A stretch of 64,000 nucleotides of DNA from Afipia birgiae 34632 (GTDB taxonomy: Bacteria; Pseudomonadota; Alphaproteobacteria; Rhizobiales; Xanthobacteraceae). The translations under genes were made by a program, and so were the position numbers. Numbering within the stretch: position 1 is the first letter of the stretch; each line of letters opens with the position of its first letter. The notes beneath the pieces are model-generated. The model saw nothing but the letters and a program-made list of their open reading frames with translations, was not told the DNA's origin and did not search any database. This document shows, in pieces, positions 1 to 12,923 of this stretch. The stretch covers positions 387,901 through 451,900 of the forward strand of contig NZ_HG326653.1 of NCBI RefSeq assembly GCF_000308295.2, given 5' to 3'.

Positions 1-304
1 CTTCCATCTGAGCGATCTTGTCGGCGAAAGCCGCGAGGTCCAGTTCGGCCACCGCCGTCGCGGTGTCCGCAAGGACCGTGAGACCCTTGTCGGAGATTTC
101 CGCAAGGCCGCCAAGCACAATAACCTTCTCGTGCTTGCCGCCAATGGTAACGGTCATGACGCCGGGACGGATCGTCGCCACCAACGGAGCATGTCCGGCC
201 ATCACGCCGAGATCACCCTCAACGCCCGGGATATCAACTTGCTCGACTTCGCCCGAGAAGGCGATTCTTTCAGGTGACACGAGATTGAAGTGGAAGGTTG
301 CCAT
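1..304 (-). CDS. atpC: F1Fo ATP synthase epsilon subunit (partial)
   Basis: Epsilon subunit of the F1 sector, part of the central stalk and an inhibitor of ATP hydrolysis. The reading frame starts at 304 ([20 protein letters not shown]) and stays open to the window edge, so about 101 residues of an expected 130-140 are present: the whole N-terminal beta-sandwich (with [21 protein letters not shown], typical of the family) and only the beginning of the C-terminal helices. It begins 5 nt after the atpD stop codon and is the last gene seen of the atpHAGDC operon. The identity is secure; the missing end lies outside the window. Confidence 0.95.
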   Translation of the reverse strand, partial: MATFHFNLVSPERIAFSGEVEQVDIPGVEGDLGVMAGHAPLVATIRPGVMTVTIGGKHEKVIVLGGLAEISDKGLTVLADTATAVAELDLAAFADKIAQME

Positions 305-309
305 CGTGA

Positions 310-1752
<1,443 letters not shown>

Positions 1753-1780
1753 TTAAAACTCGGTCTATGCGGCGGTCGGC

Positions 1781-2659
1781 CTAGATGGCCTCGGCGCCGG
1801 AGATGATTTCGATCAGTTCCTTGGTAATCATCGCCTGGCGGGTACGGTTGTAGATCAGCGTCTGCTTGCGGATCATGTCGCCGGCGTTGCGGGTCGCGTT
1901 GTCCATCGCGCTCATCTGCGCGCCGTAGAACGACGCATTGTTTTCAAGCAGCGCACGGAAAATCTGCACCGCAAGATTGCGCGGCAGCAGGCTGGAGAGA
2001 ATTTCGTCCTCGGCCGGTTCATAGTCGTAAATCGCGGCCGCGCTGTTGGTGGGTTCCTTTTCCTCGATCAAGAGCGGGATAATCTGCTGCGCGGTCGGAA
2101 CCTGCGCGATCACCGACTTGAAACGTGAGTAGAAGAGCGTGCAGACGTCGAAGTCGCCCGCTTCAAACATCGCGACGACCTGATTGGCGATTTCTTCGGC
2201 ATTCTTGAAGCCGAGCACCTTCACCGAGCGCAATTCGACGTGCTCGACGATCTGCTTGTCGAACTGGCGGCGGAGCTGCTCATAACCCTTACGGCCGACG
2301 CAGAAGAATTTGACTTCTTTGCCCTGGTTCATCAGCGACAAAGCCCGTTCACGGGCGAGGCGCACGATGGACGAGTTAAACGCGCCCGACAGACCACGCT
2401 CGCCGGTGCAGACCAGCAGCAGGTGAACCTTGTCGTTGCCGGTGCCGGCGAGCAGCGCCGGTGCAGAACCGGATCCGGCCGCCGCACCCGCGATATTGCT
2501 GATCACGGCGTCCATGCGCTCGGCATAGGGACGCGCCGCTTCGGCCGCGGTCTGGGCACGGCGCAACTTCGACGCCGCAACCATCTGCATGGCCTTGGTG
2601 ATCTTCTGCGTCGCCTTGGTCGAGGCGATGCGGACACGCATGTCCTTAAGAGACGCCAT
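1781..2659 (-). CDS. atpG: F1Fo ATP synthase gamma subunit
   Basis: Rotor subunit of F1 (292 residues). Both ends carry the coiled-coil signatures: the N-terminal [20 protein letters not shown] with [16 protein letters not shown], and the C-terminal [12 protein letters not shown] followed by [16 protein letters not shown]. The start at 2659 gives the usual N-terminus of the family. It follows atpA with an 87-nt spacer, which contains a short GATCC/GGATC inverted repeat, and precedes atpD. Confidence 0.98.
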   Translation of the reverse strand: MASLKDMRVRIASTKATQKITKAMQMVAASKLRRAQTAAEAARPYAERMDAVISNIAGAAAGSGSAPALLAGTGNDKVHLLLVCTGERGLSGAFNSSIVRLARERALSLMNQGKEVKFFCVGRKGYEQLRRQFDKQIVEHVELRSVKVLGFKNAEEIANQVVAMFEAGDFDVCTLFYSRFKSVIAQVPTAQQIIPLLIEEKEPTNSAAAIYDYEPAEDEILSSLLPRNLAVQIFRALLENNASFYGAQMSAMDNATRNAGDMIRKQTLIYNRTRQAMITKELIEIISGAEAI

Positions 2660-2746
2660 TCTTTATCTCACCCTGACGATCCTGCTTCACGCCGGATCGC
2701 AACCCCAGTTTCGCCGCGCGCGAACGGATCGGCGCGGCGACGATAT

Positions 2747-4839
<2,093 letters not shown>

Positions 4840-5679
4840 AAATATCTCTTCTAGCTGTCGAATACTCAAGGATAAGACCATCGCTGCCAGTCTGGTGTCA
4901 GTGCGACACCAAGCGATCCAAGTCCTTGGAATTCAAGCGGGACTTCGATTTCTGGCCGGAGCGACATGCCCGGCAGCCCAAAATCGCGGTTTTGCTAACA
5001 TAGGGCGCGCGCAGGTGCAACATGACGGCGATTGCGAACGCATTTTTGGCGGCGCCGGTTTGTCGCATGCGCGCCGTCGCAATTTGACGCGGTGCGAGGG
5101 ACCAATTCCTTAGCGCTTGCGGCAGGCCAGTGCAGGGGCTTGGTGGAAATAACTTCGCAAGCGGGGAGCGGCAGCGGAGCCGCAACCTGCCGCCAATCCC
5201 ATGCCCGCTCCCGCGCAACCACCTCGCCTTCTACGCCACCGAAACGACGGCCCATATTGGGGAACCGGTTGGCACACAGTCCACCGCGCGCAGCCCCGAT
5301 TCGGCCGACTGGGCCCCTCGGGCCGTTATCCGGCTGAAAACCCGCCAAATCTGGCAAAGAGCTGCCCGCCTTACGCATGCAGCATTGCAATTATCGCATC
5401 CCCGTAACGAATTCGGCGGCTTCGCTTTTACTAGGCGAAATCTATACTCATAAAAACTATTAAGTATAGATATGTATAGTATAGTAGATAATATTCCTAT
5501 CGAAATATTTAGCAAAAATCTGAGGCTAGTTTGTACTGCCTTCAAAAAATTCCAGCGACTTTGGAACAAAATATCTCGCCGCGTTTATGCCTCATTATTG
5601 GATGAACCGTCCAACTACGTAAGCGCTGGCTCGATTTAGCCAGCCGTCGGATGGATATACCAATTTAGAGGACAACTAT
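4840..5679. other. Intergenic region between atpH and the rlpA-like gene, with an AT-rich island
   Basis: About 840 bases without a convincing gene. The two flanking genes are divergent, so both promoters lie here. The short ORFs present lack conserved features and good ribosome binding sites. From about 5440 to 5560 the DNA is strongly AT-rich, unlike the rest of the window, and contains ctatact at 5442-5448 with two copies of its complement agtatag at 5463-5469 and 5478-5484. A ribosome binding site, AGAGG, precedes the ATG at 5680. Confidence 0.6.
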
Positions 5680-6117
5680 ATGATCGCCGCTATCAAGCGC
5701 GTGCCGGGGCGACCCGTTGCGAATCGGAATACCTCGATCGCGTTGGTTGCAGTCGGAATTTTGGCGCTTGGCGCTACTGCGAGCGAAGCCGGCCAGCGCA
5801 AATCCTGGCGCGACGCCAATGCCTCTGTCGGCTCCGGCCGCAGCTTTTCGGGCAAGGCCTCGTTCTACGGCAACGAGTCGGGCAGCAAGACCGCCTCGGG
5901 CCAGCGCTTCAATCAGGAAGCTATGACTGCCGCACACCGGACCCTGCCGTTCGGTACCCGGCTCAAGGTCACCCATGGCAGCCGCAGCGTCGTCGTCACC
6001 GTCAATGACCGTGGCCCGTTCATCAAGGGTCGCGTGCTCGATCTGTCAAAGGGCGCCGCCCGGGCGGTCGGACTCACCAGCCGCGGCGTCGGTCACGTGG
6101 TTGCAGAAGTTCAGTAA
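5680..6117 (+). CDS. Secreted RlpA-like septal-ring lytic transglycosylase domain protein
   Basis: Small exported protein of 145 residues. An N-terminal signal peptide (hydrophobic stretch at about 20-33, likely cleavage after ATASEA) is followed by a double-psi beta-barrel domain: ASFYG, KTASGQRFN, MTAAHRTLPFGTRLKV, then VNDRGPF and GRVLDLSKGAA. The Asp of NDRGPF is the catalytic acid of the RlpA family, which cleaves glycan strands lacking stem peptides. There is no lipobox Cys and no SPOR domain, so it is a short periplasmic version rather than the classical lipoprotein. AGAGG precedes the start, and a hairpin with a T-run follows at 6221. Confidence 0.88.
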   Translation: MIAAIKRVPGRPVANRNTSIALVAVGILALGATASEAGQRKSWRDANASVGSGRSFSGKASFYGNESGSKTASGQRFNQEAMTAAHRTLPFGTRLKVTHGSRSVVVTVNDRGPFIKGRVLDLSKGAARAVGLTSRGVGHVVAEVQ

Positions 6118-6220
6118 GCACACGCATGACGCCGAAAAGTGCGAAGCAGTTTTCGGACACGTCATGCGTCAAGCTTCTGAAGCGTTAGTAAGCGTACAGT
6201 TGCGTTGCGTAGGTTGCGTT

Positions 6221-6254
6221 GAAAAGGCCGGCGCCAGTTGCACCGGTCTTTTTC
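6221..6254 (+). terminator. Probable intrinsic terminator of the rlpA-like gene
   Basis: The stem GAAAAGGCCGG pairs with CCGGTCTTTTTC around the loop CGCCAGTTGCA, allowing one G-T pair, and ends in a T-run. It lies about 100 nt after the stop codon, in the convergent gap with priA. Confidence 0.5.
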
Positions 6255-6281
6255 ATGAGCCCACTGGATATGCAGTTTTCA

Positions 6282-6362
6282 TCATTGCGAGCGCAAGCGA
6301 AGCAATCCAGAAGCAACAGAGCAAAGACTGGATTGCTTCGTCGCTTCGCTCCTCGCGATGAC
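6282..6362. repeat. Dispersed palindromic repeat of the Bradyrhizobium-group type
   Basis: Imperfect long inverted repeat: the left arm at 6282-6310 begins tcattgcgagcgcaagcg and ends gaagcaatccag; the right arm at 6329-6362 begins ctggattgcttcgtcgcttc and ends cgcgatgac. It sits 5 nt beyond the priA stop, in the convergent gap. The core phrase (gcgaagcaatccag ... ctggattgcttcg) is one I know as a common interspersed intergenic palindrome in Nitrobacteraceae genomes; the copy number here cannot be judged from one window. Confidence 0.75.
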
Positions 6363-6367
6363 GGATT

Positions 6368-8542
6368 CTACAGAAAACTCTGCGGATCGATATCGATCTC
6401 AAGCTTGAGGTTGCCCTTGGTCTTCGGACCGGCCGCGAGCCAGTTCCGCATATAGACCGACAGGTCGATGCTGCGCACCGACTTCACAAGAATACGAAAC
6501 CGGTAGCGACCCTTGATGACCGCGAGCGGTGCTTCCGCAGGGCCAAGCACCTGAACCCGTTCGTCAAGCGGAGCGGTGGCTGCAAGCTTGCGCGCGAAAC
6601 CTTCCGCGGTCGGACGATCACCCGCTGAAATAATCAGCGACGCCAGCCGCCCGAACGGCGGGTACAGCGCGCGTTCGCGCGCCTCGATCTCGCTGGCGTA
6701 AAACGCTTCCCGATCCGAAGCGACCAGCGCCTTCATCACCGGATGCTCCGGCTGATGCGTCTGGAGATAACCGACGCCGTGCCCCTGCTCGCGTCCCGCG
6801 CGGCCAATCACCTGATTGAGCAACTGAAATGTGCGCTCGGCGGCACGCGGATCGCCGTTGCCCAGTCCCAGATCCGCATCCACCACGCCGACCAGATTGA
6901 GGCGCGGAAAATTGTGCCCCTTCGCCACCAGCTGCGTGCCGATGATGATGTCAACGCGACCCTCGGCGATCTCGTTCAGTTCCGATCGCATTGTCTCGAT
7001 GTCGGTGATCAGATCACTCGACAGCACCATGGTGCGCGCATCGGGAAACAAATTTGCCGCTTCTTCCTGCAGGCGCTCCACGCCGGGGCCGATGGCCGCC
7101 AGCGATTCCTCCGCACCGCAATGCGGACACTGATGCGGCCGCGGCATCGAGAAACCGCAGTGATGACAAACAAGGCGCTGGCGAAAGCGATGATCGACTA
7201 ACCATGCATCGCAGATGGTACAGGCAAACCGATGACCGCAGGCGCGGCACAAGGTCAGCGGCGCATAGCCACGACGATTCAAGAACAGCAGCGCCTGTTC
7301 CTTGCGCTCGATTGCAATCTTGATCTCTTCTGCGAGACGCGGAGAAATGAAGCGGCCGCGCGCGGGGCCTTCACGCTTGAGATCGATGGCCTCGATCTGC
7401 GGCATATGCTGGCCACCGAACCGCGACGGCAGGGCGACGCGGCGATAGCGCCCCTTGCGTGCGTTGACTTCCGACTCGACCGAGGGCGTCGCCGAACACA
7501 GCACGACCGGAATTTTCGCGATCGACCCGCGCACCACCGCCATGTCGCGCGCATGATAATGCGCGCCCTCATCCTGCTTGTAGGCCTGATCGTGTTCCTC
7601 ATCGACGATGATGAGACCGAGATTGGCGTAAGGCAGAAACAGCGCCGAGCGCGCGCCGACCACCACCGGCGCATCGCCCGCTGCAACCGCAGCCCAGTTG
7701 CGCGCGCGCGTGCGCGGCGTCAGCTCCGAGTGCCATTCGATCGGCCGCACGCCAAAGCGTGCGGCAAAGCGGTCGAGAAACTGGCCGGTCAGCGCGATCT
7801 CGGGCATCAGAATCATCGTCTGCCGGCGGCGGCGAATGTTCTCCGCCACCGCTTCGAAATAGACTTCGGTTTTCCCGGAACCGGTAACGCCGTCGAGCAG
7901 CGCGACCTGAAATTCGTCCTTCGAGACGAGGTCTTTCATCGCGTCGGCCGCGATCCGCTGCTCCGGAGAAAAATCCGGTTCCGAGAACGACGGATCGGGC
8001 GACGGTGGGGCGAGGTCGCGCGGCAGCGGCTCGATGGCGAGCGTGCCTTCATCGACGAGGCCGTCGATCACGCCTGCACTAACGCCAGCCTCCCTCAAAG
8101 CTTCAGATTTCCCGTGCAGCAATCCGTCTGACACGATCTCGATCAGACGACGACGCGCACTCGTCATGCGTTGAGGCGGCGTACCGACCAGCCGCACCCC
8201 CATGCGCACGCGCTCGGGTCCAAGATGCTCGCCCATGCGCAGCGTCATCCGCAGCACCATGCCGCGCGCCGACAGCGTGTAATTGGCGACCCAGTCGACG
8301 AAGCTGCGCAGCTCCGGTTTCAGCGGCGGCACGTCGAGCTTGTCGCCAGTGTCTTTCAGGCGATTATGCAGGCGGGGATCGGGGTTGGGATTGTCAGCCC
8401 AGACCACGGCGGTGACATCACGCGGCCCGAGCGGAACGCTGACCACGTCTCCCGGGTTGAGCTCCACGCCATCGGGAACGCGATAGGAATAGGTCTGGTT
8501 CAGGGCCACCGGGACAAGAACGTCGACGACTCGTCTTGCCAT
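6368..8542 (-). CDS. priA: Primosomal replication restart helicase PriA
   Basis: Superfamily 2 helicase of 724 residues that recognises stalled forks and starts primosome reassembly. An N-terminal DNA-binding domain (from MARRVVDVLVPVALNQTYSY) is followed by the helicase core with P-loop GVTGSGKT at 218-225 and a DEEH box (IIVDEEHDQAYKQ). The zinc-binding insert has eight cysteines in CxxC pairs (CRACG, CTIC, CHHCG, CPHCG), followed by GTQLVAKGHNFPRL and QVIGRAGR. Its position beside the atp operon matches other Nitrobacteraceae. The start has only a weak ribosome binding site, but no better one is in frame. Confidence 0.97.
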   Translation of the reverse strand: MARRVVDVLVPVALNQTYSYRVPDGVELNPGDVVSVPLGPRDVTAVVWADNPNPDPRLHNRLKDTGDKLDVPPLKPELRSFVDWVANYTLSARGMVLRMTLRMGEHLGPERVRMGVRLVGTPPQRMTSARRRLIEIVSDGLLHGKSEALREAGVSAGVIDGLVDEGTLAIEPLPRDLAPPSPDPSFSEPDFSPEQRIAADAMKDLVSKDEFQVALLDGVTGSGKTEVYFEAVAENIRRRRQTMILMPEIALTGQFLDRFAARFGVRPIEWHSELTPRTRARNWAAVAAGDAPVVVGARSALFLPYANLGLIIVDEEHDQAYKQDEGAHYHARDMAVVRGSIAKIPVVLCSATPSVESEVNARKGRYRRVALPSRFGGQHMPQIEAIDLKREGPARGRFISPRLAEEIKIAIERKEQALLFLNRRGYAPLTLCRACGHRFACTICDAWLVDHRFRQRLVCHHCGFSMPRPHQCPHCGAEESLAAIGPGVERLQEEAANLFPDARTMVLSSDLITDIETMRSELNEIAEGRVDIIIGTQLVAKGHNFPRLNLVGVVDADLGLGNGDPRAAERTFQLLNQVIGRAGREQGHGVGYLQTHQPEHPVMKALVASDREAFYASEIEARERALYPPFGRLASLIISAGDRPTAEGFARKLAATAPLDERVQVLGPAEAPLAVIKGRYRFRILVKSVRSIDLSVYMRNWLAAGPKTKGNLKLEIDIDPQSFL

Positions 8543-8628
8543 GGTGAGAGGGGCCCGGATTAAGGAGGATATAACGAAAAGGGTGCGATAAACCGATTCC
8601 TGTCAAGCGCAGGCGCCCCGCGAGACAT

Positions 8629-9615
8629 ATGATGGTCAAAGCCGCCGCTGCAACCGAAGCCGAGACAGAGGCCGCGCCGCTGACCAGCGCCGCGCCCGAC
8701 CTGCTGGCCGAGATCACGCACTGGCTGTCCCATTTGCGCTCGGAACGCCGGCTGTCGCCCAAGACCCTGGAAGCCTATGCGCGCGACCTGCGCCAGTGCC
8801 TGATGTTCCTGAGCGAGCATTGGGGCGGCCTCGTCACCTTGAAGCAATTTGCCGCCATCGAAGCCACAGACGTGCGCGCCTTCATGTCGTCAAGGCGCGC
8901 AGATGACGTGGGCGGGCGTTCCCTGATGCGGGCCCTGGCGGGACTGCGTTCGTTCGGACGTTTTCTCGAACGCGAGGGCAAGGGCAAGGTCGGCGCATTA
9001 TCCGCGATCCGCGCCCCCAAGATCGGAAGGAGCCTGCCAAAACCAATTCAAATGACCTCCGCACGGCAAATGGCCAATGCGGACATCCGCGCCGGCGAAA
9101 ACCGCGAACCATGGATCTGGGCGCGCGACGCTGCCGTGATGGCATTGCTCTACGGATCAGGGCTGCGCATCTCCGAAGCGCTCGGCCTCAAGCAGCGCGA
9201 CGTGCCGCTGCCCAGCAAGGGCGACGTGATCGTCGTGACCGGAAAGGGCAACAAGACACGGATGGTGCCGGTGCTGCAGAACGTGCTGGCTTTGGTGCAA
9301 GACTATGTCGCGATGTGTCCGCACACCATCGCGCCAGACGGCCCGATCTTCGTCGGCGCACGCGGTGGCCCGCTCTCGCCGCGCATCATCCAGTTGACGA
9401 TGGAGCGGCTGCGCGGCGCACTCGGCCTGCCGGACAGTGCGACGCCGCACGCGCTGCGCCATTCGTTCGCCACGCACTTGCTGACGCGCGGCGGCGACCT
9501 TCGCGCCATCCAGGAATTGCTCGGTCACTCCTCTCTCTCGACCACGCAGATTTATACCGGCGTCGATGCCGACCGGCTGCTCGACGTTTACAAGACGGCC
9601 CATCCGAGGGCGTGA
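8629..9615 (+). CDS. xerC: Tyrosine recombinase XerC
   Basis: Site-specific recombinase of 328 residues that resolves chromosome dimers at dif together with XerD. An N-terminal SAM-like DNA-binding domain (about 25-120) precedes the catalytic domain. All catalytic residues are visible: R180 (GSGLRISEALG), K206 (TGKGNKT), H274 and R277 (HALRHSFATHLL), H300 (LGHSSLSTTQ) and nucleophile Y309 (IYTG). It is divergent from priA, and there is no integrase-type neighbour or att site, so it is the housekeeping enzyme. The symbol xerC rather than xerD rests on synteny and the general sequence look. Confidence 0.9.
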   Translation: MMVKAAAATEAETEAAPLTSAAPDLLAEITHWLSHLRSERRLSPKTLEAYARDLRQCLMFLSEHWGGLVTLKQFAAIEATDVRAFMSSRRADDVGGRSLMRALAGLRSFGRFLEREGKGKVGALSAIRAPKIGRSLPKPIQMTSARQMANADIRAGENREPWIWARDAAVMALLYGSGLRISEALGLKQRDVPLPSKGDVIVVTGKGNKTRMVPVLQNVLALVQDYVAMCPHTIAPDGPIFVGARGGPLSPRIIQLTMERLRGALGLPDSATPHALRHSFATHLLTRGGDLRAIQELLGHSSLSTTQIYTGVDADRLLDVYKTAHPRA

Positions 9616-9636
9616 ACCGTTAGCCGCCGCGAACGC

Positions 9637-10191
9637 TCAGTTCGCAACGTACTCGATCTTGAAAATGTAATCAGAGCCCCGGCCAACTTCCACACGGACA
9701 TAGGGCAATAGCTTCAGCCGTTCATAGACCGGCGTTGTCGCCTTGACCGTCCGTCCAGCAATGCCCGCGACATACTCCGCACCTTTTGCGCCTTGCGTGC
9801 GAACATTCTGCACCCGGCCCTCCAGCACGAGGCGCGGTCTGGCAAAATCCAGGAAAAGGATCGTACCTGAAAACAATATCAGGACGACCCCGGCAGCAAC
9901 AAAACCGTAGCGCTTCAGTCTTGGCCTTGAATCAGACGATAAAAGCTTGCTCTTCGCCCCGAACCAAATAAGCGCCACGCCAACAACCGCCATGAGAATG
10001 AACTGGTCGACGATTGCAACCAGCGATTCCCGCCTGAAGAAGAACCACAGCGCCAGATAGAGAAGCCCAACGCCTAAGGCACAGCGCCCCAGCCACCGAC
10101 GCAAATCCGGCTCCCGTACCTTCCTCAGCAGGAAGGTGAAGGCGATCGCGATTGGCCAGAAGCAGGCGGCAACAAAATCGGCGGTTGTCAT
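9637..10191 (-). CDS. Hypothetical membrane protein
   Basis: I do not recognise this 184-residue protein. It has four likely membrane segments (about 5-22, 36-51, 61-79 and 93-112), joined by short basic loops. A C-terminal soluble domain of about 70 residues contains RLVLEGRVQNVRTQG and ends in YIFKIEYVAN. It is convergent with xerC, with a gap of only 21 nt between the two stop codons. The topology suggests an inner-membrane protein with a small beta-rich domain after the last helix. No motif indicates an enzymatic role. Confidence 0.65.
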   Translation of the reverse strand: MTTADFVAACFWPIAIAFTFLLRKVREPDLRRWLGRCALGVGLLYLALWFFFRRESLVAIVDQFILMAVVGVALIWFGAKSKLLSSDSRPRLKRYGFVAAGVVLILFSGTILFLDFARPRLVLEGRVQNVRTQGAKGAEYVAGIAGRTVKATTPVYERLKLLPYVRVEVGRGSDYIFKIEYVAN

Positions 10192-10319
10192 GTTGGTAGC
10201 CTGAAAGGCTCTGTATAAAAATCTCTTAAAGGCGGCTTTTGCGTTAGCTTTGGTTCTTGCGCGCGAACCGCAGTTTGGTCAATCGTGACATCCGATTTTG
10301 ACCGGGAGGGATACTGAAT

Positions 10320-10910
10320 ATGGGCGCACATGAAAGCATGGAGCACGCCGAGCATGCTGAACATGCATCCGGCTCCAACAAGAAGATCGCATTGCTGATC
10401 GCGGTGATCGCGCTGTTTCTTGCGTTCTCCGAGACACTCGGCAAGGGCGCCCAGACTGAATCTATCAGCAAGAACGTCGAGGCCTCGAACCTGTGGGCCT
10501 TCTTCCAGGCCAAGAGCATCCGGCGCACCACGGTGCAGGCGGTGGCCGAGCATGCGAAGCTCAGCCTTGGCCTGTCGGGTGACGACGCGCAGAAGGCGGC
10601 GCTGGCCAAGCAGATCGATGACTGGAACAAGGCTGCGGCCCGCTATCGCTCCGAACCCGAGACCGGCGAAGGCTCCGAGCAACTGGCGGCGCGCGCCAAG
10701 AAGGCCGAGGAGGCGCGCGATCTCGCCATGGCGCGCTACCACCACTACGAAGTGGCTTCCGCCGCTTTCCAGATCGGCATCGTGCTCGCCTCGGCGACCA
10801 TCATCACCGGCATGTTGGCGTTGGCGTGGGTAGCGGGAGCGCTGGCGCTGACAGGACTGGCGTTCACCGCGATCGGGCTGTTCGCCCCGCACGCCGTGCA
10901 TCTGATGTAG
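10320..10910 (+). CDS. DUF4337 family membrane protein
   Basis: Protein of 196 residues with the DUF4337 layout: a short His/Glu-rich N-terminus (HESMEHAEHAEHA), a membrane helix at about 22-38, a long charged and probably coiled-coil stretch (about 40-140, rich in Ala, Lys, Glu), then two C-terminal membrane helices. The phrase SNLWAFFQAKSIRRTTVQ is typical of the family. A strong ribosome binding site (GGGAGGG) precedes the ATG. The function is unknown. A hairpin (8-bp stem, 10918-10938) follows the stop codon and overlaps the end of the convergent gene. Confidence 0.8.
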   Translation: MGAHESMEHAEHAEHASGSNKKIALLIAVIALFLAFSETLGKGAQTESISKNVEASNLWAFFQAKSIRRTTVQAVAEHAKLSLGLSGDDAQKAALAKQIDDWNKAAARYRSEPETGEGSEQLAARAKKAEEARDLAMARYHHYEVASAAFQIGIVLASATIITGMLALAWVAGALALTGLAFTAIGLFAPHAVHLM

Positions 10911-10925
10911 GGGTTGCGGCGTCGC

Positions 10926-11459
10926 CTAGCGCGACGCCTGCATCCGCCGGCGCAAGCGCTGGATGAATCCGGGCGATCCCCGGCGGCGAAAGCGCTTGAT
11001 CCAGTGCTGGATGGCGAGCTTGAACGGCGCGACAAGCGCCATGGCGCGCGCGCGAAGGTCAAGAACGAATTCATAGAGCCTTCGGAACCAGTCCATCTGC
11101 AGCAGCTTGTCGCGCGTCACGTCGAACACGAACGCGACGATGCCGACGCCAAGAACCTTGTGAAGAACAATCAAGGCCGTGGCGCCCACGAAATACTTGT
11201 GCGCCAGGAGCCCCGCCACGATCAGGTTGAGCGGAAACAGAACGACGACTGGCACCGCGAACACAATCAGCGTCAGACCCGGCGACAGGTGCTCGACACG
11301 GTCAGCAAACCACGCCTTGAGCCGGGGTAGCGGGATCAGGGCGACGATGCGCGCAATGATCGGCTCGACGCGGTCCCACAGCCACGCTTCGAGCAGAAAG
11401 ATCAGCGCGAGCAGAACCCAAAGCGGTCGAAGCAACCGGCGCATGGCCAAGCCATCCAT
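10926..11459 (-). CDS. Conserved hypothetical inner-membrane protein
   Basis: A 177-residue protein of unknown function. It has an N-terminal membrane segment (about 11-25), two more hydrophobic segments (about 58-83 and 89-112), and a strongly basic C-terminus (KRFRRRGSPGFIQRLRRRMQASR) that should face the cytoplasm. It lies 27 nt downstream of lpdA on the same strand, separated by a GTGGCC/GGCCAC hairpin, so it may be the last gene of the TCA operon or have its own promoter. An alternative ATG lies at 11444. Confidence 0.7.
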   Translation of the reverse strand: MDGLAMRRLLRPLWVLLALIFLLEAWLWDRVEPIIARIVALIPLPRLKAWFADRVEHLSPGLTLIVFAVPVVVLFPLNLIVAGLLAHKYFVGATALIVLHKVLGVGIVAFVFDVTRDKLLQMDWFRRLYEFVLDLRARAMALVAPFKLAIQHWIKRFRRRGSPGFIQRLRRRMQASR

Positions 11460-11486
11460 CGTGGCCGGCCGAGCGCCGGGCCACGT

Positions 11487-12890
11487 TCACATATGGATAG
11501 CTCGCTTGCCGACCGCAAGCGCGGCTTCCTTGACCGCTTCCGAGCGGGTCGGGTGCGCATGGCATGTCCGCGCAAGATCTTCGGCGGAACCGCCGAATTC
11601 CATCAGCACCGCGGCCTCATGGATCATTTCGCCGGCTTCCGCGCCGATGATGTGAACACCAAGCACGCGGTCGGTCTTCGCATCGGCAAGGATTTTCACG
11701 AAACCATCGGTGGTCTGATTGACCTTGGTGCGCGCGTTCGCGGTGAACGGAAACTTGCCTGACGTGTAAGCCACACCCGCCTGCTTCAACTCTTCCTCGG
11801 TCTTGCCGACGGAAGCGACTTCGGGGAACGTGTAAACCACGCCGGGGATGACATCGTAGTTGGTGTGACCGGCCTGGCCAGCGAGGATCTCGGCGACAGC
11901 GATGCCCTCGTCTTCCGCCTTGTGCGCCAGCATCGGCCCGTCGATCACGTCGCCGATGGCATAGATGCCCTTCACATTGGTCTGGAAGTGTCCGTCGGTC
12001 TGCACACGGCCGCGCGGATCGAGTTCGACCCCAGCTTCCTTGAGGCCAAGCCCTTCGGTGTAAGGAACGCGTCCGATCGCCACCAGCACCACGTCCGCTT
12101 CGATGGTTTCAGCCGCACCGCCTGCAGCCGGTTCAATGCTGGCCTTCAGCTTCTTGCCGGACGTATCGACACCCGTGACCTTCGCGCCAAGCTTGAATTC
12201 AACGCCCTGCTTTTCCTGAATGCGCTGGAACGACTTCGCGACCTCGCCGTCCATGCCGGGCAAAATCCGGTCGAGGAATTCGACGACCGTGACCTGCGCG
12301 CCGAGACGGCGCCACACCGAGCCGAGCTCGAGGCCGATCACGCCCGCACCAATCACCAGCATCTTCTCGGGCACCTTGTCGAGCGTCAGCGCGCCAGTGG
12401 ACGAGACAATGCGCTTCTCGTCGATTTCGACGCCCTTGAGCTTGGTCACGTCCGAGCCGGTGGCGATCACGATGTTCTTGGTTTCGAGAACCTGCGTCTT
12501 TCCGTCGTTGCCCTTCACCTCGACCTTGCCGCCCGCGAGGATGCGGCCGGTGCCTTCGTAAGGCTCGATCTTGTTTTTCTTGAACAGAAAGCCGACGCCC
12601 TTGACGTTGCCATCGACGCCATCGGTCTTGAACTTCATCATGGTCGGCAGATCGAGTTTCGGCTTGCCGACGCCGATACCCATCTTTGGCAGCATGTGGG
12701 TGACTTCCTCATACCGCTCGGACGCCTGCAGCAGCGCCTTGGAGGGGATACAGCCCACGTTGAGACAGGTGCCGCCGAAGGTCGGCCATTTTTCGACCAC
12801 GGCAACCTTCATGCCGAGCTGCGCCGCGCGGATCGCGCAGACATACCCCCCGGGACCGGTGCCGATGATGATGAGATCGTAAGAAGCCAT
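11487..12890 (-). CDS. lpdA: Dihydrolipoyl dehydrogenase (E3)
   Basis: FAD-dependent E3 component (467 residues), which reoxidises dihydrolipoamide of the 2-oxoglutarate dehydrogenase complex with NAD+. An N-terminal FAD-binding Rossmann motif ([20 protein letters not shown]) is followed by the redox disulfide [16 protein letters not shown], the NAD-binding [17 protein letters not shown], and the C-terminal dimer interface with HAHPTRSE, whose His is the catalytic base. It closes the operon that encodes E1 (sucA) and E2 (sucB). An AGGA ribosome binding site precedes the start. Confidence 0.97.
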   Translation of the reverse strand: MASYDLIIIGTGPGGYVCAIRAAQLGMKVAVVEKWPTFGGTCLNVGCIPSKALLQASERYEEVTHMLPKMGIGVGKPKLDLPTMMKFKTDGVDGNVKGVGFLFKKNKIEPYEGTGRILAGGKVEVKGNDGKTQVLETKNIVIATGSDVTKLKGVEIDEKRIVSSTGALTLDKVPEKMLVIGAGVIGLELGSVWRRLGAQVTVVEFLDRILPGMDGEVAKSFQRIQEKQGVEFKLGAKVTGVDTSGKKLKASIEPAAGGAAETIEADVVLVAIGRVPYTEGLGLKEAGVELDPRGRVQTDGHFQTNVKGIYAIGDVIDGPMLAHKAEDEGIAVAEILAGQAGHTNYDVIPGVVYTFPEVASVGKTEEELKQAGVAYTSGKFPFTANARTKVNQTTDGFVKILADAKTDRVLGVHIIGAEAGEMIHEAAVLMEFGGSAEDLARTCHAHPTRSEAVKEAALAVGKRAIHM

Positions 12891-12923
12891 GAGGATTATC
12901 CTGTACTCACAGAGAAATGGAAG

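Noticed and set aside
5231-5569. 112-codon minus-strand ORF across the AT-rich island
   Set aside because: The first part is hydrophobic only because the DNA is AT-rich; no ribosome binding site and no family resemblance.
8629-9615. XerC-type recombinase as a sign of an integrated element
   Set aside because: It has the housekeeping neighbourhood (priA, atp) and no att site, tRNA or phage genes nearby.
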